The translations under genes were made by a program, and so were the position numbers. Source: Limnanthes douglasii subsp. nivea (taxonomy: Eukaryota > Streptophyta > Magnoliopsida > Brassicales > Limnanthaceae). From it: DNA of 64,000 nt. How positions within the stretch are numbered: the first letter of the stretch is position 1; the number at the start of each line of letters is the position of its first letter. Shown here piece by piece: positions 23,836-35,470 of the stretch. Where the stretch lies: contig JAUPFV010000004.1 of assembly GCA_036936605.1 (NCBI GenBank), positions 144,256,973-144,320,972 of the forward strand, in the 5' to 3' direction. The notes under the pieces are model-generated. The model saw only the letters and a program-made list of their open reading frames with translations, was not told the origin of the DNA and did not search any database.

Positions 23836-24540
23836 TGTAGAAAAAGAGAGGAAACAAAGCGGTTAGGGTTCTATTTTTTTAAAAAGATGAATTCCCATAG
23901 AGCTTAAGCCATTATTTATAGAATAATAATATGGGTTAATAAGCCTAATATCTCCAATGAATTAATAACTCTAACACCTTCTTTCAAACTCAGAATGCAA
24001 TAGTAATAAGCATTCTGAGTTTGTTACACATACAAACCCAAATAGCAAAATCGTATCTAAATCCTCACACGCCAAAACCATAATCGAAACCAAAATCAAA
24101 ATCGACAAAGTCCAAACAAAATCAAAATCAAAATCAAAACCAAAACGCCAAACGTCAAACGACAATCTCCAGTCACCAAAATCCAAATGCAAAATATTCA
24201 AACGAGAAACCCCAAACAAGATTCAAACGACACAAAAACTCCTAATTGAACATAACAAAATATAAATCTAATCTTTAGTCTAATCCAAATATAGATCAAA
24301 ATCATAATCCGTGCATCAAAACCAAATCACAACAATTACTACAAAATTTATACCGAAATGACTTGATATTCTTTTTCCCTTCCGACCAACGGTTTAAAAT
24401 AACTACCGGGAAACAACAAAAAATAAACTATTAAAATTTTATTATTATCTAAAAAATAAAATTACACGATAATTTAAACCAGTGCAGAATAATAATATGA
24501 GCTAGCCTACTTAACATATCTAAGTTATTTTAGATTATGC
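23836..24540 (-). mobile_element. Short copia-like remnant with one 141-bp LTR
   Basis: 23836-23976 starts TGTAGAAAAA and ends CTCTAACA. Directly after it the minus strand has a purine tract (TTGAAAGAAGG), so this is the 3' LTR of a minus-strand element. The rest (23977-24540) is AT-rich with a CAAAATCAAAAT-type repeat (24085-24140); no gag or pol and no second LTR. It separates the WAK 3' flank from sequence that is contiguous with it in the 19620-20045 copy. Confidence 0.5.
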
Positions 24541-24639
24541 ATTCGCTCACCTAAAATATATTAAGTATACACCAATGTATATAATCAACAAAATCACACT
24601 TTACATAAACAAAAGCAAAAGGTGGAATGAAACAATCAT

Positions 24640-24747
24640 TATCCGCTACTAGTTTCTTGCATCTTATGGTTCTTGAAGCTATCATATTCAGTTATGTCTA
24701 CTGAATGACCAAGCAACACTTCACCTTCTTCTGGATAACGTTATTTC
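24640..24747 (-). pseudogene. Frameshifted C-terminal tail of the WAK gene
   Basis: Just past the stop of the WAK frame, the minus strand in another frame reads YPEEGEVLLGHSVDITEYDS, then FKNHKMQETSSG and a stop. This is the usual WAK tail (…EExxxLLGxxxxxxxYDSxxNH). An extra T at the HPW codon (HPLE then stop instead of HPW…) and a nearby TAA detach it. The same tail exists at 19935-20045. Confidence 0.75.
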
Positions 24748-25814
24748 TTACTCCAAAGGATGCCTCACTGCTACGATGCGGATAAGCGCATCTAATTCGG
24801 TCGCGACTTCCTTCATCGTTGGCCTATCATCTCCTCTAACTCTTAAACATCTGTTTGCAAGATCGGCCACTTCCTTAACATGCTCGGTTTTACTCTCATT
24901 CTTTACACATTCTTCAAGTATTTCGTGCATACGGTTCTCTTTTAGCGCCTTTACAAAGTACATGGAGAGATTCCGCTCATCTTCTGACCGTAAAAATGAT
25001 AAAGCTTTTTCTCCTGTTAGCAGTTCTAATAGCACAACTCCGAAACTGTAAACGTCGCTCTTTTCAGTCAACTGACTGGTGTGCAAGTATTCAGGATCTA
25101 AGTACCCAAGTGTTCCTTGTACAATTGTTGATATCCCAATCTGATCAAGCGGGACCAACCTTGATGCACCAAAATCAGATACTTTAGCAGTGTAACTTTC
25201 GTCCAAAAGTATGTTTGTGGATTTGATGTCTCTGTGGACTATTGGTACCGAGGCGGAAGAGTGCAAGTATGATAGCACGCCGGCTGTCTCTGCAGCTATC
25301 CGCAAACGAGTTTCCCAATTCAACGCGGACGCCATTTCTTTGTTACTGATGTGATCAAAGAGGGTGCCATTAGCAATGAACTCGTAAACCAATAAGGGAA
25401 CTTCTGTTTCTAAGCAGCATCCTAACAGTTTCACTACGTTTCTATGGTTGATCTGCGAAAGTACCATAACTTCGTTGATGAATTGTTCGATTTGAGTTTT
25501 ATCAATAACTTTCGACTTCTTGATCGCCACTGTTCTTCCATCGGTTAATATTCCTTTGTAAACTGTTCCAAAGCCTCCTTCGCCAATGACACGATCCTTG
25601 TCATAGTTGTTTGTCGCTTTCTTCAGCTCTTCGTTTGTGAAGATCTTGATGGTCTCTGAAGATGGCCCGTCTCTCTTAGGGAGTCGTTGTTGTAAAATAA
25701 GTCCTCCATTTTGTTCAAAGAACTTCTCCTTAAGTTTTATAAGCTTCCATTTTTTGTAGCCCCAATATAGCCAAGTTGTACTTATGAGCAACACAAGTGA
25801 ACCAACTCCAATGC
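24748..25814 (-). CDS. WAK exon 3: membrane span and kinase
   Basis: Acceptor ATATGCAG at 25815-25822, then [19 protein letters not shown] as the membrane helix. The kinase follows: [64 protein letters not shown] and [12 protein letters not shown]. All catalytic residues are present. It ends at HPLE and a stop made by the frameshift described at 24640-24747. Confidence 0.9.
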
Positions 25815-28800
25815 CTGCATATTATCGTGGAGAGAGGAATAGTCACCGGTAATAATCAAGGAGATATTAATCTATGGCAGAGGGGAATTCATATAAAAAG
25901 GTAAAATATTATTGATACCTTCTCCACCAAACAATGGAGCCATTCACTAAGTTGTTATAAAATAAAAATTAAAAACTATAACGCTAATACAAATATAAAA
26001 TATAAAATATAATAACTTCCGTGATTCATTTATATATGTTATTTCCATTACTATTCTGTATTTTTCAACACTTTTTTTTACATTGTGCAAAAATATTTAA
26101 CACTTCAATGAATATTTTTTGAAAACTTGAATTAACATATTTTAAATACAATTTTTATATAAAAACATAAAACCAAATCGAAGTGAACATTTTATGAAAA
26201 TTACAATATCCTAAATCTAATTTTTATATCTCCAACCCTGATCTCAAGAATGGTATGTTGTGTATAGGGCGAATTGGAAAAGTGTATTATGCGTCTTTAC
26301 AATATCCTAATTGGTTTCACATTATACTTAAATGAGTAAGTAAATTGTGAAACATCCAATAAAAATATCAGAAGAAGAGTGTTTAAAAATTGAAATAGTT
26401 AATTCTCAAGTCTTTCGCATCAAAAGCTGGAGCACTTAAACTATGAAATAATGCACAAGGTACATGACCGGAACACGGTGCTTGGATTGCAAAAATAAAG
26501 GGAAAGAACATTATTTTCAAAGACTTTAACAATAACAAACAAACCAGAACCAATGTATCAAAGAAATCAGCATAGAAAGCTAGTAAGGTACCTTAATTCA
26601 TATATTCCAATATTTGTGGGCCTATAATGACAATATCATCTTTTGAAAAAAAAATACTTTTTTATGACTATAGTAGAAAGTGTTGAATATATTTGTTGGA
26701 TAATAAGTTTAATGCTCTAGAATAAGTTAAAGTGCTTAAAAATCTGGTAGAAAAAAAGTAGATCTATTGTTAGATGTTTGAGAATAGATAGATAAGGAGA
26801 GTACACATATTTTTTGTTTGACTAGTTATGCAAGTCACAAGGCATTAAAAGACACTTAACCACACCATACACTCCCTAACAAAACGGTGTAGCGGAACGG
26901 AGAAATAAAAGCATTATGAATATGGCGAGAGGCTATGATCTCATGTAGAAAATGCCTATATAATTATTCCTATAAGATTGATTGTGGTCTCGTCATATTT
27001 TGAATAGATGTTCCACTTTCTATATTGAGAATATGACATCACAAGAGGCATGAAGTAGTTAAAAATTATATGTTGAATACTTTAAAATCTGGGAACACAT
27101 GCTTATAACTAGAATATTAGAAAAGACAAACTGGATGAGAGGAGGAGGTTGTGTATTTTCATTGGTCTTAGTGATGGCACAAACGATTGAAAATTATTTG
27201 ACTTTTTTTCTGAAAAGAATATAATAAGCAAAGATGTTGTTTTTAAGGAAGACAAACTCTGGAACTGGAAAACCAAAAAGAGTGAGCAAGTGAATTCAGA
27301 GACACCTGATGACAATGCAAATTGGGATCAAGAAGAAGAAAAAGAAGACACTAATAAGATAAAAGTCAATATGCAAGACTACATGAACTTGGTGCATGGA
27401 ACGAATAATTAGGCCACCAATGTTGATGCAAGACTACATGAACTTGGTGCATGATGGGGAAGATGATCATATGCTTTATGAAGAAACACTAAAATATGAG
27501 AAGTGAAGATTGACTATGGAGGATGAACTTAGATCTATTGAAAAAATACATGGAGTTTGACCAAACTGCCATATAATTGTAAGAAAATTCGAGTAAAATG
27601 GATCTTTAAAACAAAGATAAAACTGGATAGGTAGCTAAGTATAAATCTAGAATTGTTTCTAAAGGTTGTGCGCACATTTAGGGTATTGATTATTCAGAGG
27701 TGTTTGCTCAAATAATAGGATAAATGCAATTATGGTGATTCTAAGTGTGACTGCATTAAGGAACTGGAAACTCTATGAAATGGATGTGAAGTTAGTTTTT
27801 CTGCAAAGAGACTAGACTGAAAAGGTACACAAACCAACCAAATGGTTTTAAACTAAAAAGAAAGGAAGATATGGTGTGCAAGCTGCACAAAGCATTGTAT
27901 GGACTCAAACAACCATTTATAGCTTGGTTTAGCAAAATAGAGACACATTTTCAGGAAAGAAGAATTTCATAAATGTGATGATAAAAAGACATTGTTCACC
28001 AAGAAAAATAGGAATGGTGAAGTACTAAGTGTGAGTGTGTATATTGATGATCTAGTTTACACAGGAAACAATCAGCATATGATGAATTCAAAGATTGGTA
28101 AGGTGAAATACTTTCTAGGATTGGAGGTTACTGAATCTAAGTGAGGTATCTTTTTATGTCATAATAAATATACTAAAGTGTTAAACAGGTTTAATATGAG
28201 TGAATATAGTGTAGCTTCTTACCTTATAGTGCCCTGCACAAAGGTCGAAAAATATGCATAAGGCAAAATTGTTGATGGAACATACTTTAAGAAAACTGTT
28301 GGAACTTTGATATGTTTGATCTCCATCAGACCTAATATGACCGTCGTAGTAGGTACATGTCAAGACCTACACTAATGCACCTACAGCTGGCTAAAAATAT
28401 ACTCAGGTATCCAAAGGGCACAACTAGTTTGTGTTACAATGACAGTGATTATGTTGGGGATAAAGATGATAGAAAGAGAACCATTGGCTTATCTTCTTAA
28501 TAAACTATATATCAATAGCATAATTTTCAAAGAAACAACCTATAGTAACTTTATCAACTACTGAATCAGAGTTTGTAGCAGCTTGATTATGTGTTTGTCA
28601 AGCAATTTGGATGAACATAATTGTTGCTGGTTTGGGATATAAACTAGAATTATGCACTAATTTCTATTTGATAATAGTTTCGTAATCAAATTGTCAGAAA
28701 ATTCAGTAATGCATGATGTATGCAAGCTCATTGATATCTATTTTCATATTCTATAGAACATAGCCAAAGAAGGAGCCATTATGTTAAAGCATTGTAAAAG

Positions 28801-31800
28801 CATTTATCAGCTAATATATATTCTCACTAAGTCATTGAAAGAGGAATCATTCTTAGAAGAATAATTCTTTAAGATCTAAACAGCGTTAGGAATGAAAAAT
28901 ATGATTCAAATAAACTCATTACATCTTCCATTTAGGGACAGTGAAAGAATAAAAACAGTTTAAAGTTAAGATTGAAGATGATAGTAATAGTATGTTAGAA
29001 ATTGTTAGTACTAGTTTGAAGTTGTTTAGAAGTTTGTTAGTAGTTGTTATGAGCTATTACTTCTATAAAAAAAGAGTCGCACTGTTGGCGGAAAATAAAT
29101 ATGAAACAACACGCACTTAAACAAACAAATAACTTTTATAAAGATGGAAAATAAAGAAATATTACAAGCCACTCTTCAATTCACACTAATAGAGAAATAT
29201 GTTTTCTAACACTCAAGAGAGCATTATTGTCTCTCTTTTCTGTCACTCTAATTTTCCATCTAATTTTTTTTCTTGGTGTGTTTGGTGGTGTCTAGATGGT
29301 GGGAGAGCTTCACTATTTATGGAACCATAATGGAGACAAAGATCCACTATCCAAGATCTTATGGATACTTAAGCATTCAACATCAAGACTACGTTCAAGG
29401 TAAAAGAATTTCTTACACTCGACATAAAAGAGTTTCTTGCACTCAACTTAAAGATGGTCTTACACACAACCTCCACTACAAAATAAAATATTATTTAATT
29501 ATTTCTAGAAGATTCTTTCTTGATGGACCTTATTAAGTGGGTTGGACCTTTTAAATGGATTAAGTTTATGATCCAACACTCCTTATTAAACTTGATCTCG
29601 TGACCCGTAGTAGTTTCCTTAATCGTTTGAAGTCTTCGTTTTTCAGTGCCTTGGTGAAAATATCGGCTTGATCTTGTGTCTTCGCATATTAAACTTGCAC
29701 ATCATTTCTTGAAATATACTCCTTTATGTAGTGGTAGCGGACACCGATATGCTTGCGTCGACCATGAAATACTGGACTCTTGGCTAAGGTAATGACTTAC
29801 TTATTATCGACATACACCTTAGTTGGCTTATTGTATGTTAGGCATATCTCTTTCAATAGGTTTCTAAGACAAATTGCATGACTAACACATGTAGTACCAG
29901 CAACATATTTTTCCTCACAAGTGGATAACGTGACAATCGGTTATTTCTTTGAAATCTATATGAAGGCAATGTTTCCATAAAAATACAAATCTAGTAGTAC
30001 TCCTTCGATTGTCTATGTCTCCACCCCAATCACTATCGATATACCCAACAAGCTTGTAATCATTAGAAATTGAATAAAATAAGCTAAAGTCAATTGTACC
30101 TTTCATATAGCGAAAGATTCTCTTTGCAGCTTTGAAATGAGTTGTTGTTGGAGATTCCATGTAGCGGCTAACCAATCTAACTGCATAGAGAATATATGGT
30201 GTCGTGCAAGTTAGATAACCTAGAATTCCCACCAAAATTTTGAATAATGTTGGATCTACACTTTTTCCTTCTTCATGTTTGGATATTTTGACTCCGAACT
30301 CCATGGGTGTGCTTATCGGGTTACAGTTTTCCATCTTAAACTTCTTAAGGAAATTTTTGCATAGATTTCTTGTGAGATTAAAATTCCATCTTTTTGCTTC
30401 TTAACTTTAATGCCAAGATAGTACGCCATGAGACCAAGTCTTTTATCTAAAATTCCTTCATCATCACTTCTTTGAATTTATTGAACATGCTTGGGTTGCT
30501 TCTGATGAAGATCAAATTGTCCACGTAGAGGCACACAATCAAAATATCTTTATCTTTGATCTTGGTATATAGAGAGTGCTCGTAGGGAAATTTTTTAAAG
30601 CCATTCTTTCGGAAACACTTGTCGATTTTACTGTTTTATGCACTTGGTGCTTGTTTTAGCTCGTAAAGATCCTTATTTAGCTTCAAACCTTATCTCCGTG
30701 ACCTTTGACATCATAGCCTAATATTTGTTGAATGTAGACTTCTTCTTCAAGGACATCATTTAGAAATTCTGACTTTACATTCATTTGTTGTATTTTCCAT
30801 TTGTTTTGATCTGCCAAAGAAATTATTAGTCTAATAGTTTCTAATCGGGCAATAGGGGTGAATTCCTCATCATAGGCAACTCCCATCTTTTAACATTAGC
30901 CTTTTGCAACAAGATTTCCTTTGTGTTTTTCAGTCTCCCACTTAGCATGTATCTCTGTTTTATATAACCATCTAACGCCTATTGTCTTGCACCCTTTGGG
31001 AAGTGATGTGAGTTCCCATGTCTCATTCTTCTCGATGGCTCTAATTTATTCGTCCCTTGCGTCTCTCCATTGTTTCTCTTATGTAGCTTCATGAATTTTC
31101 ACTAGTTCACATTCAGCAAAGAAACAAAAGAGTTTAAGGTTATTTATTGATTCGGTTACCTCATAAAGATCACTAAGGCTTTTTGTACGTTCCACAACTC
31201 TCTCATTTTGACTACCATTTGAAGATGACGAAGGCTGTGAGTCTCTCTGAGTATTTGATGTTGGTGACACATGTGGGGTTGCAACCTTTTCTGATTGCTC
31301 ATTCGGTGTATGTTCATCTTCTTCAATTTTAGGGAAAATGTGAAATCGTTTGCATGAGACCCAAACACCTATTCATCTTTTTCATCAACTATCACGTCTT
31401 GGCTTATCACGATATTTTTATTGTTTAGGTTGTACAACTTGTAGCCTTTGGAACTTGAGTTTTAAATGATGAATATAAAACTCTTTCTTTTATCATCAAG
31501 TTTGGTTCGTTATTCGTCTGGTACATGGACATGAGCTACGCTTCCACATACTCTCAGGTGGGAAATTCCAGGATTTCTTCCAATTTATGCTTCTTGTGAT
31601 ATATTTCCCCAAACACTTCTTGTTGGAGATAGGTTGGACAAGTAGATCGCACATGCCATTGTTTCCGCTCAAAAATACTTAGGCAATTTCTTACTTTTGA
31701 GCATGTTTCGGGCCATATCAAGAATTGTTCTATTCTTCATTTCTGCCACACCGTTTTGTTGTGGAGATACCAAGTGTTCTCTTGACCTTCATTAGTGTTT

Positions 31801-34800
31801 TTGTATGTTAGTAGTAACATATTTGTTTCCTCCATCTTCTCCTCCACACAGATGGCCCTCTCCTCAATTCTATTGTTGAGGCCTCTGCATTCTGAAGCAT
31901 AATGTCCAAACTTTCGACATGTATATCATTGGATTTTAGATTTATCATACCTCGAGTTCAGATTTTTTTCTTCCACGACCTCGCGTTGAGCTTTCTCGTT
32001 TCTCGTAGTTGTAGTTGGAATTATTATTGTTGTAATTCCAGTCACGTTCATGGCCATTATAACCACCTCGTTTGCGACATCTACCTATACCTCAGCCACG
32101 TAAGTTTCTATCATCTATTTGATTTGCATGCATGTCCTTGACTTCTACTTTAAGGAGTTGCTCAGTGATCTCTTGCTTATTTTTGTGTTTTTCTTCATAG
32201 GCTTGTAATGAGCCTTGGAGTTCTTTAATCATCATTTCCTCAAAGTCCTTAGTTTCTTCAATCGTCACGACGATATGCTCAAATTTAAGATCCAACAAAC
32301 GGAGTATTTTTTCTATTACTTTAACATCTTCAAACTTCTCACCATTTCCTTTAATTGATTAGAAACGGTTGCTACTCTTGAGAAATATTCTGAAATAACT
32401 CAGATGCTTTCATGTGTAAGGATTTGAATTCACCTCTTAACGTGTGGAGACATACCTTTTTCACCTTTTCGACTCATTATTTGTAGGATATTTGTAATTT
32501 TTCCCACGCTTGCTTGGCGGAAGATGCACTTGAAATCTTTTCAAAGCCATCATCATCTAATGCTTGATAGATGAGGAATAGAGTTTTTTTGTCTCCCTTT
32601 TTTGAATCCTTCAAAGTTGTCTTCTCTTCTTGAGTAAGGTTTGCTTCATATTCGGGTTCGTCAAACCCTTTTTCTACGACATCCCACACATCATGCACTC
32701 CAAGGAGAGCCTTCATCTTGATACTCCGAGTTTTGTAGTTGTTGTTGTTGAGTGTTGGAACTTGGAAGGATGATACACTATTTGCCATATCTTTCAATAT
32801 GTTGAAGATTTAAAAACAAAATTTCAGATAGAGCTTGTGGCTCTGATATCACTTTGTTGGCGGAAAATAAATATGTAACAACACTCACTTAAACAATAAA
32901 CAAATTTTTTATAAAAATGGAAAAGAAAGAAATATGACATGTCATTTTTCAACTCACACTAGAAGAGAAATATTTTTTCTTACGCTCAAGAGAGCATTCT
33001 TGTCTCTCTTTTCTCTCACTCTAATTTTCTCTCTAAGTTTTCTTCTTGGGGTGTTTGGTGGGGTTTAAATTGTGAGAGAGCTCCACTATTTATAGAACCA
33101 CCATCCAAGAGTTTATGGATACTTAAGCACTCACAAGACGACACTCAAGGTAAAAGAGTTTCTTACACTCAAGGTAAAAAGAGTTTTTTGGACTCCATCT
33201 AAAAATGGTCTTACACACAACCTCCATTACGAAATAAAATAATATTTAATTATTTCTAGAAGATGTTTTCTTAACCAGTCTTATTGAATGGGTTGGACTT
33301 TTTAAATGGGTCAAATTTATGATCCAACGCGTACTGCTATAAATATAAATAAGACAGTGCAATTTGTTAAAAGTTTACTATCGTCTTTTTGTTCACTTTT
33401 TATTATCAGGAACTGATCATCAAACCATCACTTACCTACAGTGATAGGAATCACAAGAGTCTGGCCACGGTTGCAACCAGATCCATCTATCCTTCCATCT
33501 CCGTGATATCCTTTAGGACAAGAACAAATGTAGCTCCCTTCTTCGTTAGTACATAAATTGGTGCAGTTATTACTTTGTGCAGCACTGCATTCGTCTACAT
33601 CTGAAACATAATTGGCAATTTTAGTAGTTGAAAGCATCAATAATCCTTACACATACAAATAATTCTTACACATACACGGACAGACCAAATATATATCATG
33701 CTTGATTGATGGTTCGAACCAAGTCAACAGGACCAATGGGTGTTTTGGTCTCTTTCTAGATAGGAATATAGATGACTATCACTCTTGGATAGTCCTACCT
33801 TTAAGGACTAATCACGACTCAATTAATAATTTGGATTGAATGCATAGTTAGATGACTAATTCTCGAAACTCTCGAAACCCACATACTCGAGACACTACAT
33901 ATAGGTCAACACGATAGAAACTAATAGAGTTGCAAAGTAGCTGATCAATGAAGTTACCTGTGCAGCCAACGGAGAGGTATGGATTTCCACCGTATCCGGA
34001 TAAGCATTTACACCTGTAACCCAAGCTATTTTCCGAATCATAACACTCGCTATGTCCTTGACAAGCAATGTCCATCCCTTGACTTTGACTTTCCTTGCAA
34101 TTCAAGTTACCAATAGTCCACTCAAGAACCATTGGAAGTGTGGTATCTATAGTATTCAGATCCTCGAGAGATTGAGAAGTAAACTTAAATTTATCTTTTT
34201 CAACCACAAAACCATATCCGCAAGATTCCAATTTCGATATGTTGGTGTAATTGAAAAGACTGGTCATAACAATACCGTAAGCATATAATCCTTTGGCTAT
34301 AGTTGTCTCACAGCAGCCATACCCAGTGCACGACCCATCTGAGATGTAATCAAAACTGTTACAGATTGAGAGGCACCCACCAATATATTCTTTCTCACTA
34401 TTCTGCTGGTATCCAGCAAGCAAACCAGCCGTATCGCATCCAACTGCCACAAACTTGTTTGCGGTGTTAGACACGACAAATTTCGTCAAGTTAAGTGATG
34501 GCAGGTTGTTTCCTACCTTGAAACCAGTCTTGTCATAGCAATCATACGCTATTACTTGCATAACAAGTAATTGGCCTGAGAGACTAATTTCTGTCACAGT
34601 GATGTTAGCTGTATTGATGAAAGTTTGAGGTGGGTCGAAGGTACGGTTACAAATAATCTTAAATTCCGGATCGTAATAACATCCCTCTGATGTACCAAAA
34701 GGATAAGGTATTTTAACACTACCACAAGAATCATCACAACCAGGTTTTGCGATTTGAAACCCTGAGGTTTCTGTTATTGATAAAAGAATCATGAACATGA

Positions 34801-34831
34801 AAATTGTAAGTGCCACTAAATTATTTACCAT
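24748..34831 (-). CDS. Wall-associated receptor kinase (WAK/WAKL), three exons
   Basis: A plasma-membrane receptor kinase that binds pectin or wall fragments through its extracellular part and signals through a cytoplasmic Ser/Thr kinase. Exons are 33958-34831, 33436-33600 and 24748-25814; introns 357 and 7621 bases. Exon lengths sum to 2106 nt and all three junctions keep phase, giving 701 residues. Residues 1-24 are a signal peptide, ~28-290 the GUB_WAK_bind and Cys-rich region, ~292-335 an EGF_CA module, ~347-368 the membrane span and ~420-690 the kinase. P-loop GEGGFG, AIKK, HRDIK and DFG are all intact (RD kinase). I chose ATG 34831 because it starts a clean signal peptide; an in-frame ATG at 34897 would add 22 charged residues. 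The C-terminus is ~39 residues short through a frameshift. Intron 2 is filled with copia DNA. Confidence 0.85.
26640..29082 (+). mobile_element. 5'-truncated copia remnant inside WAK intron 2
   Basis: The plus strand holds integrase from ~26830 ([14 protein letters not shown], a decayed [10 protein letters not shown]), RT at 27560-28160 ([31 protein letters not shown] with an intact [14 protein letters not shown]) and RNase H near 28440-28620 ([23 protein letters not shown]). A putative 3' LTR begins TGTTAGAAATTG at 28993 and is interrupted at 29083 by the minus-strand element. The rest of the LTR lies at 33330-33418. No 5' LTR or gag is found. Confidence 0.75.
29083..29578 (-). repeat. Copia LTR, left
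   Basis: 496 bases; the 3' LTR of this minus-strand element. Preceded on the minus strand by a short purine tract (AATAAGGAG). Confidence 0.85.
29915..30334 (-). pseudogene. Copia connection and RNase H start
   Basis: [20 protein letters not shown], then [40 protein letters not shown] and [18 protein letters not shown]. The last is the first catalytic segment of RNase H. The frame is lost soon after. Confidence 0.8.
30400..31080 (-). pseudogene. Copia reverse transcriptase
   Basis: 30683-30886 reads [20 protein letters not shown] and [20 protein letters not shown]. Stops interrupt it on both sides. The downstream part (30400-30640) carries the altered LYVDN-type box on the minus strand. Confidence 0.75.
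31079..31860 (-). pseudogene. Copia integrase and linker
   Basis: Several short frames. The 31079-31368 stretch is the acidic linker; 31560-31760 in shifted frames holds the integrase end (a degenerate QNGVAEMKN). The main catalytic core is heavily deleted. Confidence 0.6.
31860..32797 (-). pseudogene. Copia gag with zinc knuckle
   Basis: 32477-32797 begins [20 protein letters not shown] and continues [15 protein letters not shown], a Tork-type gag opening (DUF4219/UBN2). 32092-32298 carries the gag middle ([18 protein letters not shown]). The knuckle [12 protein letters not shown] lies near 31885-31920. A frameshift separates the halves. Confidence 0.85.
32837..32850 (-). other. Primer-binding site
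   Basis: Minus strand TGATATCAGAGCCA, initiator-Met tRNA type, four to five bases inside the 5' LTR. Confidence 0.75.
32855..33329 (-). repeat. Copia LTR, right
   Basis: 475 bases; the 5' LTR. It matches 29083-29578; the terminal CA has become CG. Confidence 0.85.
33330..33418 (+). repeat. Right remnant of the interrupted copia 3' LTR
   Basis: Reads on from the sequence broken at 29082 and reaches within about 20 bases of the WAK exon 2 donor. The exact end is uncertain (GATCA at ~33415-33419). Confidence 0.5.
33436..33600 (-). CDS. WAK exon 2: EGF_CA module
   Basis: Acceptor TTTCAG, then [17 protein letters not shown] and [15 protein letters not shown], a calcium-binding EGF module. Ends ACTGTAG before GTAAGTG. 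The 165-base length and phases match a separate EGF exon as in Arabidopsis WAK genes. Confidence 0.85.
33958..34831 (-). CDS. WAK exon 1: signal peptide and GUB_WAK_bind
   Basis: Starts [19 protein letters not shown], a hydrophobic signal. Then comes [17 protein letters not shown], the signature opening of the galacturonan-binding domain, with [10 protein letters not shown] after it. Ends at GTTGGCTGCACAG before GTAACTTC (phase 1). The Cys-rich second half includes CEGYGCCET-like [12 protein letters not shown] and [15 protein letters not shown], a first EGF-like fold. Confidence 0.85.
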
Positions 34832-35470
34832 GCTTACTGGTGCTTTGTTTTTTTTTTTGTGTGTTTGGGAATTCTTGAAGATATTCTTCAAGGCCAATGT
34901 GGTATAGTTAAGCCCTTTTAACCCACAATGCCAGAGAAGACTTGTTCATTGTATTGACATTGAGATAGAGAAACATATAGAAGTTAATTAAATTCTATAT
35001 TAATACATTAGTTGAATGGGTACCTTTATTCAATTATATATGTAGGAATAGAATGTTTCAACCATTTGTTTCGAAGGAGTGTTGAGTTATTCAAACCGAT
35101 TAGTTGCTTGTGTTTTTACTGGATAGATAATTTGAAATTAAGCTAAACCATTGAATTAGTATGTCAATGTATTTTTATGATAAAAAAAATGGACATCAAT
35201 ACTACATTGACCAATAGCTATATACATTTTATAGCTTTATGCCTCCGAAAGAAAGATTAAGATATACTTAAAATAGTGTGATCTAGGATGTAACTATTAT
35301 GGGATAAAGACACCAAGCAAGAATATTTCTGGTTCACATTCAATGCTAATCAAAATTGCATATATCAGATTTTGGGGTTTGGTCAAAATATTAGGTTAAG
35401 GTGGTGTCACTTCGGTAGTCTAAAAAATAATGATTCTGTAATTTGGTTCTAATAGTTACTTATCAACACG
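34832..35470. other. WAK upstream region
   Basis: Promoter and leader of the WAK gene are expected here on the minus strand. I see AT-rich DNA without a convincing TATA box at a fixed distance; weak TATA-like AACTATACC at ~34905. No other gene. Confidence 0.35.

Larger units (their letters stand above)
29083..33329 (-). mobile_element. Ty1/copia element inserted in WAK intron 2
   Basis: LTRs at 29083-29578 and 32855-33329 start TGTTGGCGG and end ATCCAAC(A/G). Flanks read CGCAC (29078-29082) and CGTAC (33330-33334), a target duplication with one transition. Minus-strand TGATATCAGAGCCA lies at the 5' LTR edge (32837-32850), the initiator-Met site. Gag, knuckle, integrase, RT and RNase H follow in order on the minus strand, each with stops or shifts. 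It is antisense to the older copia remnant and sense to the WAK gene. Confidence 0.9.
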
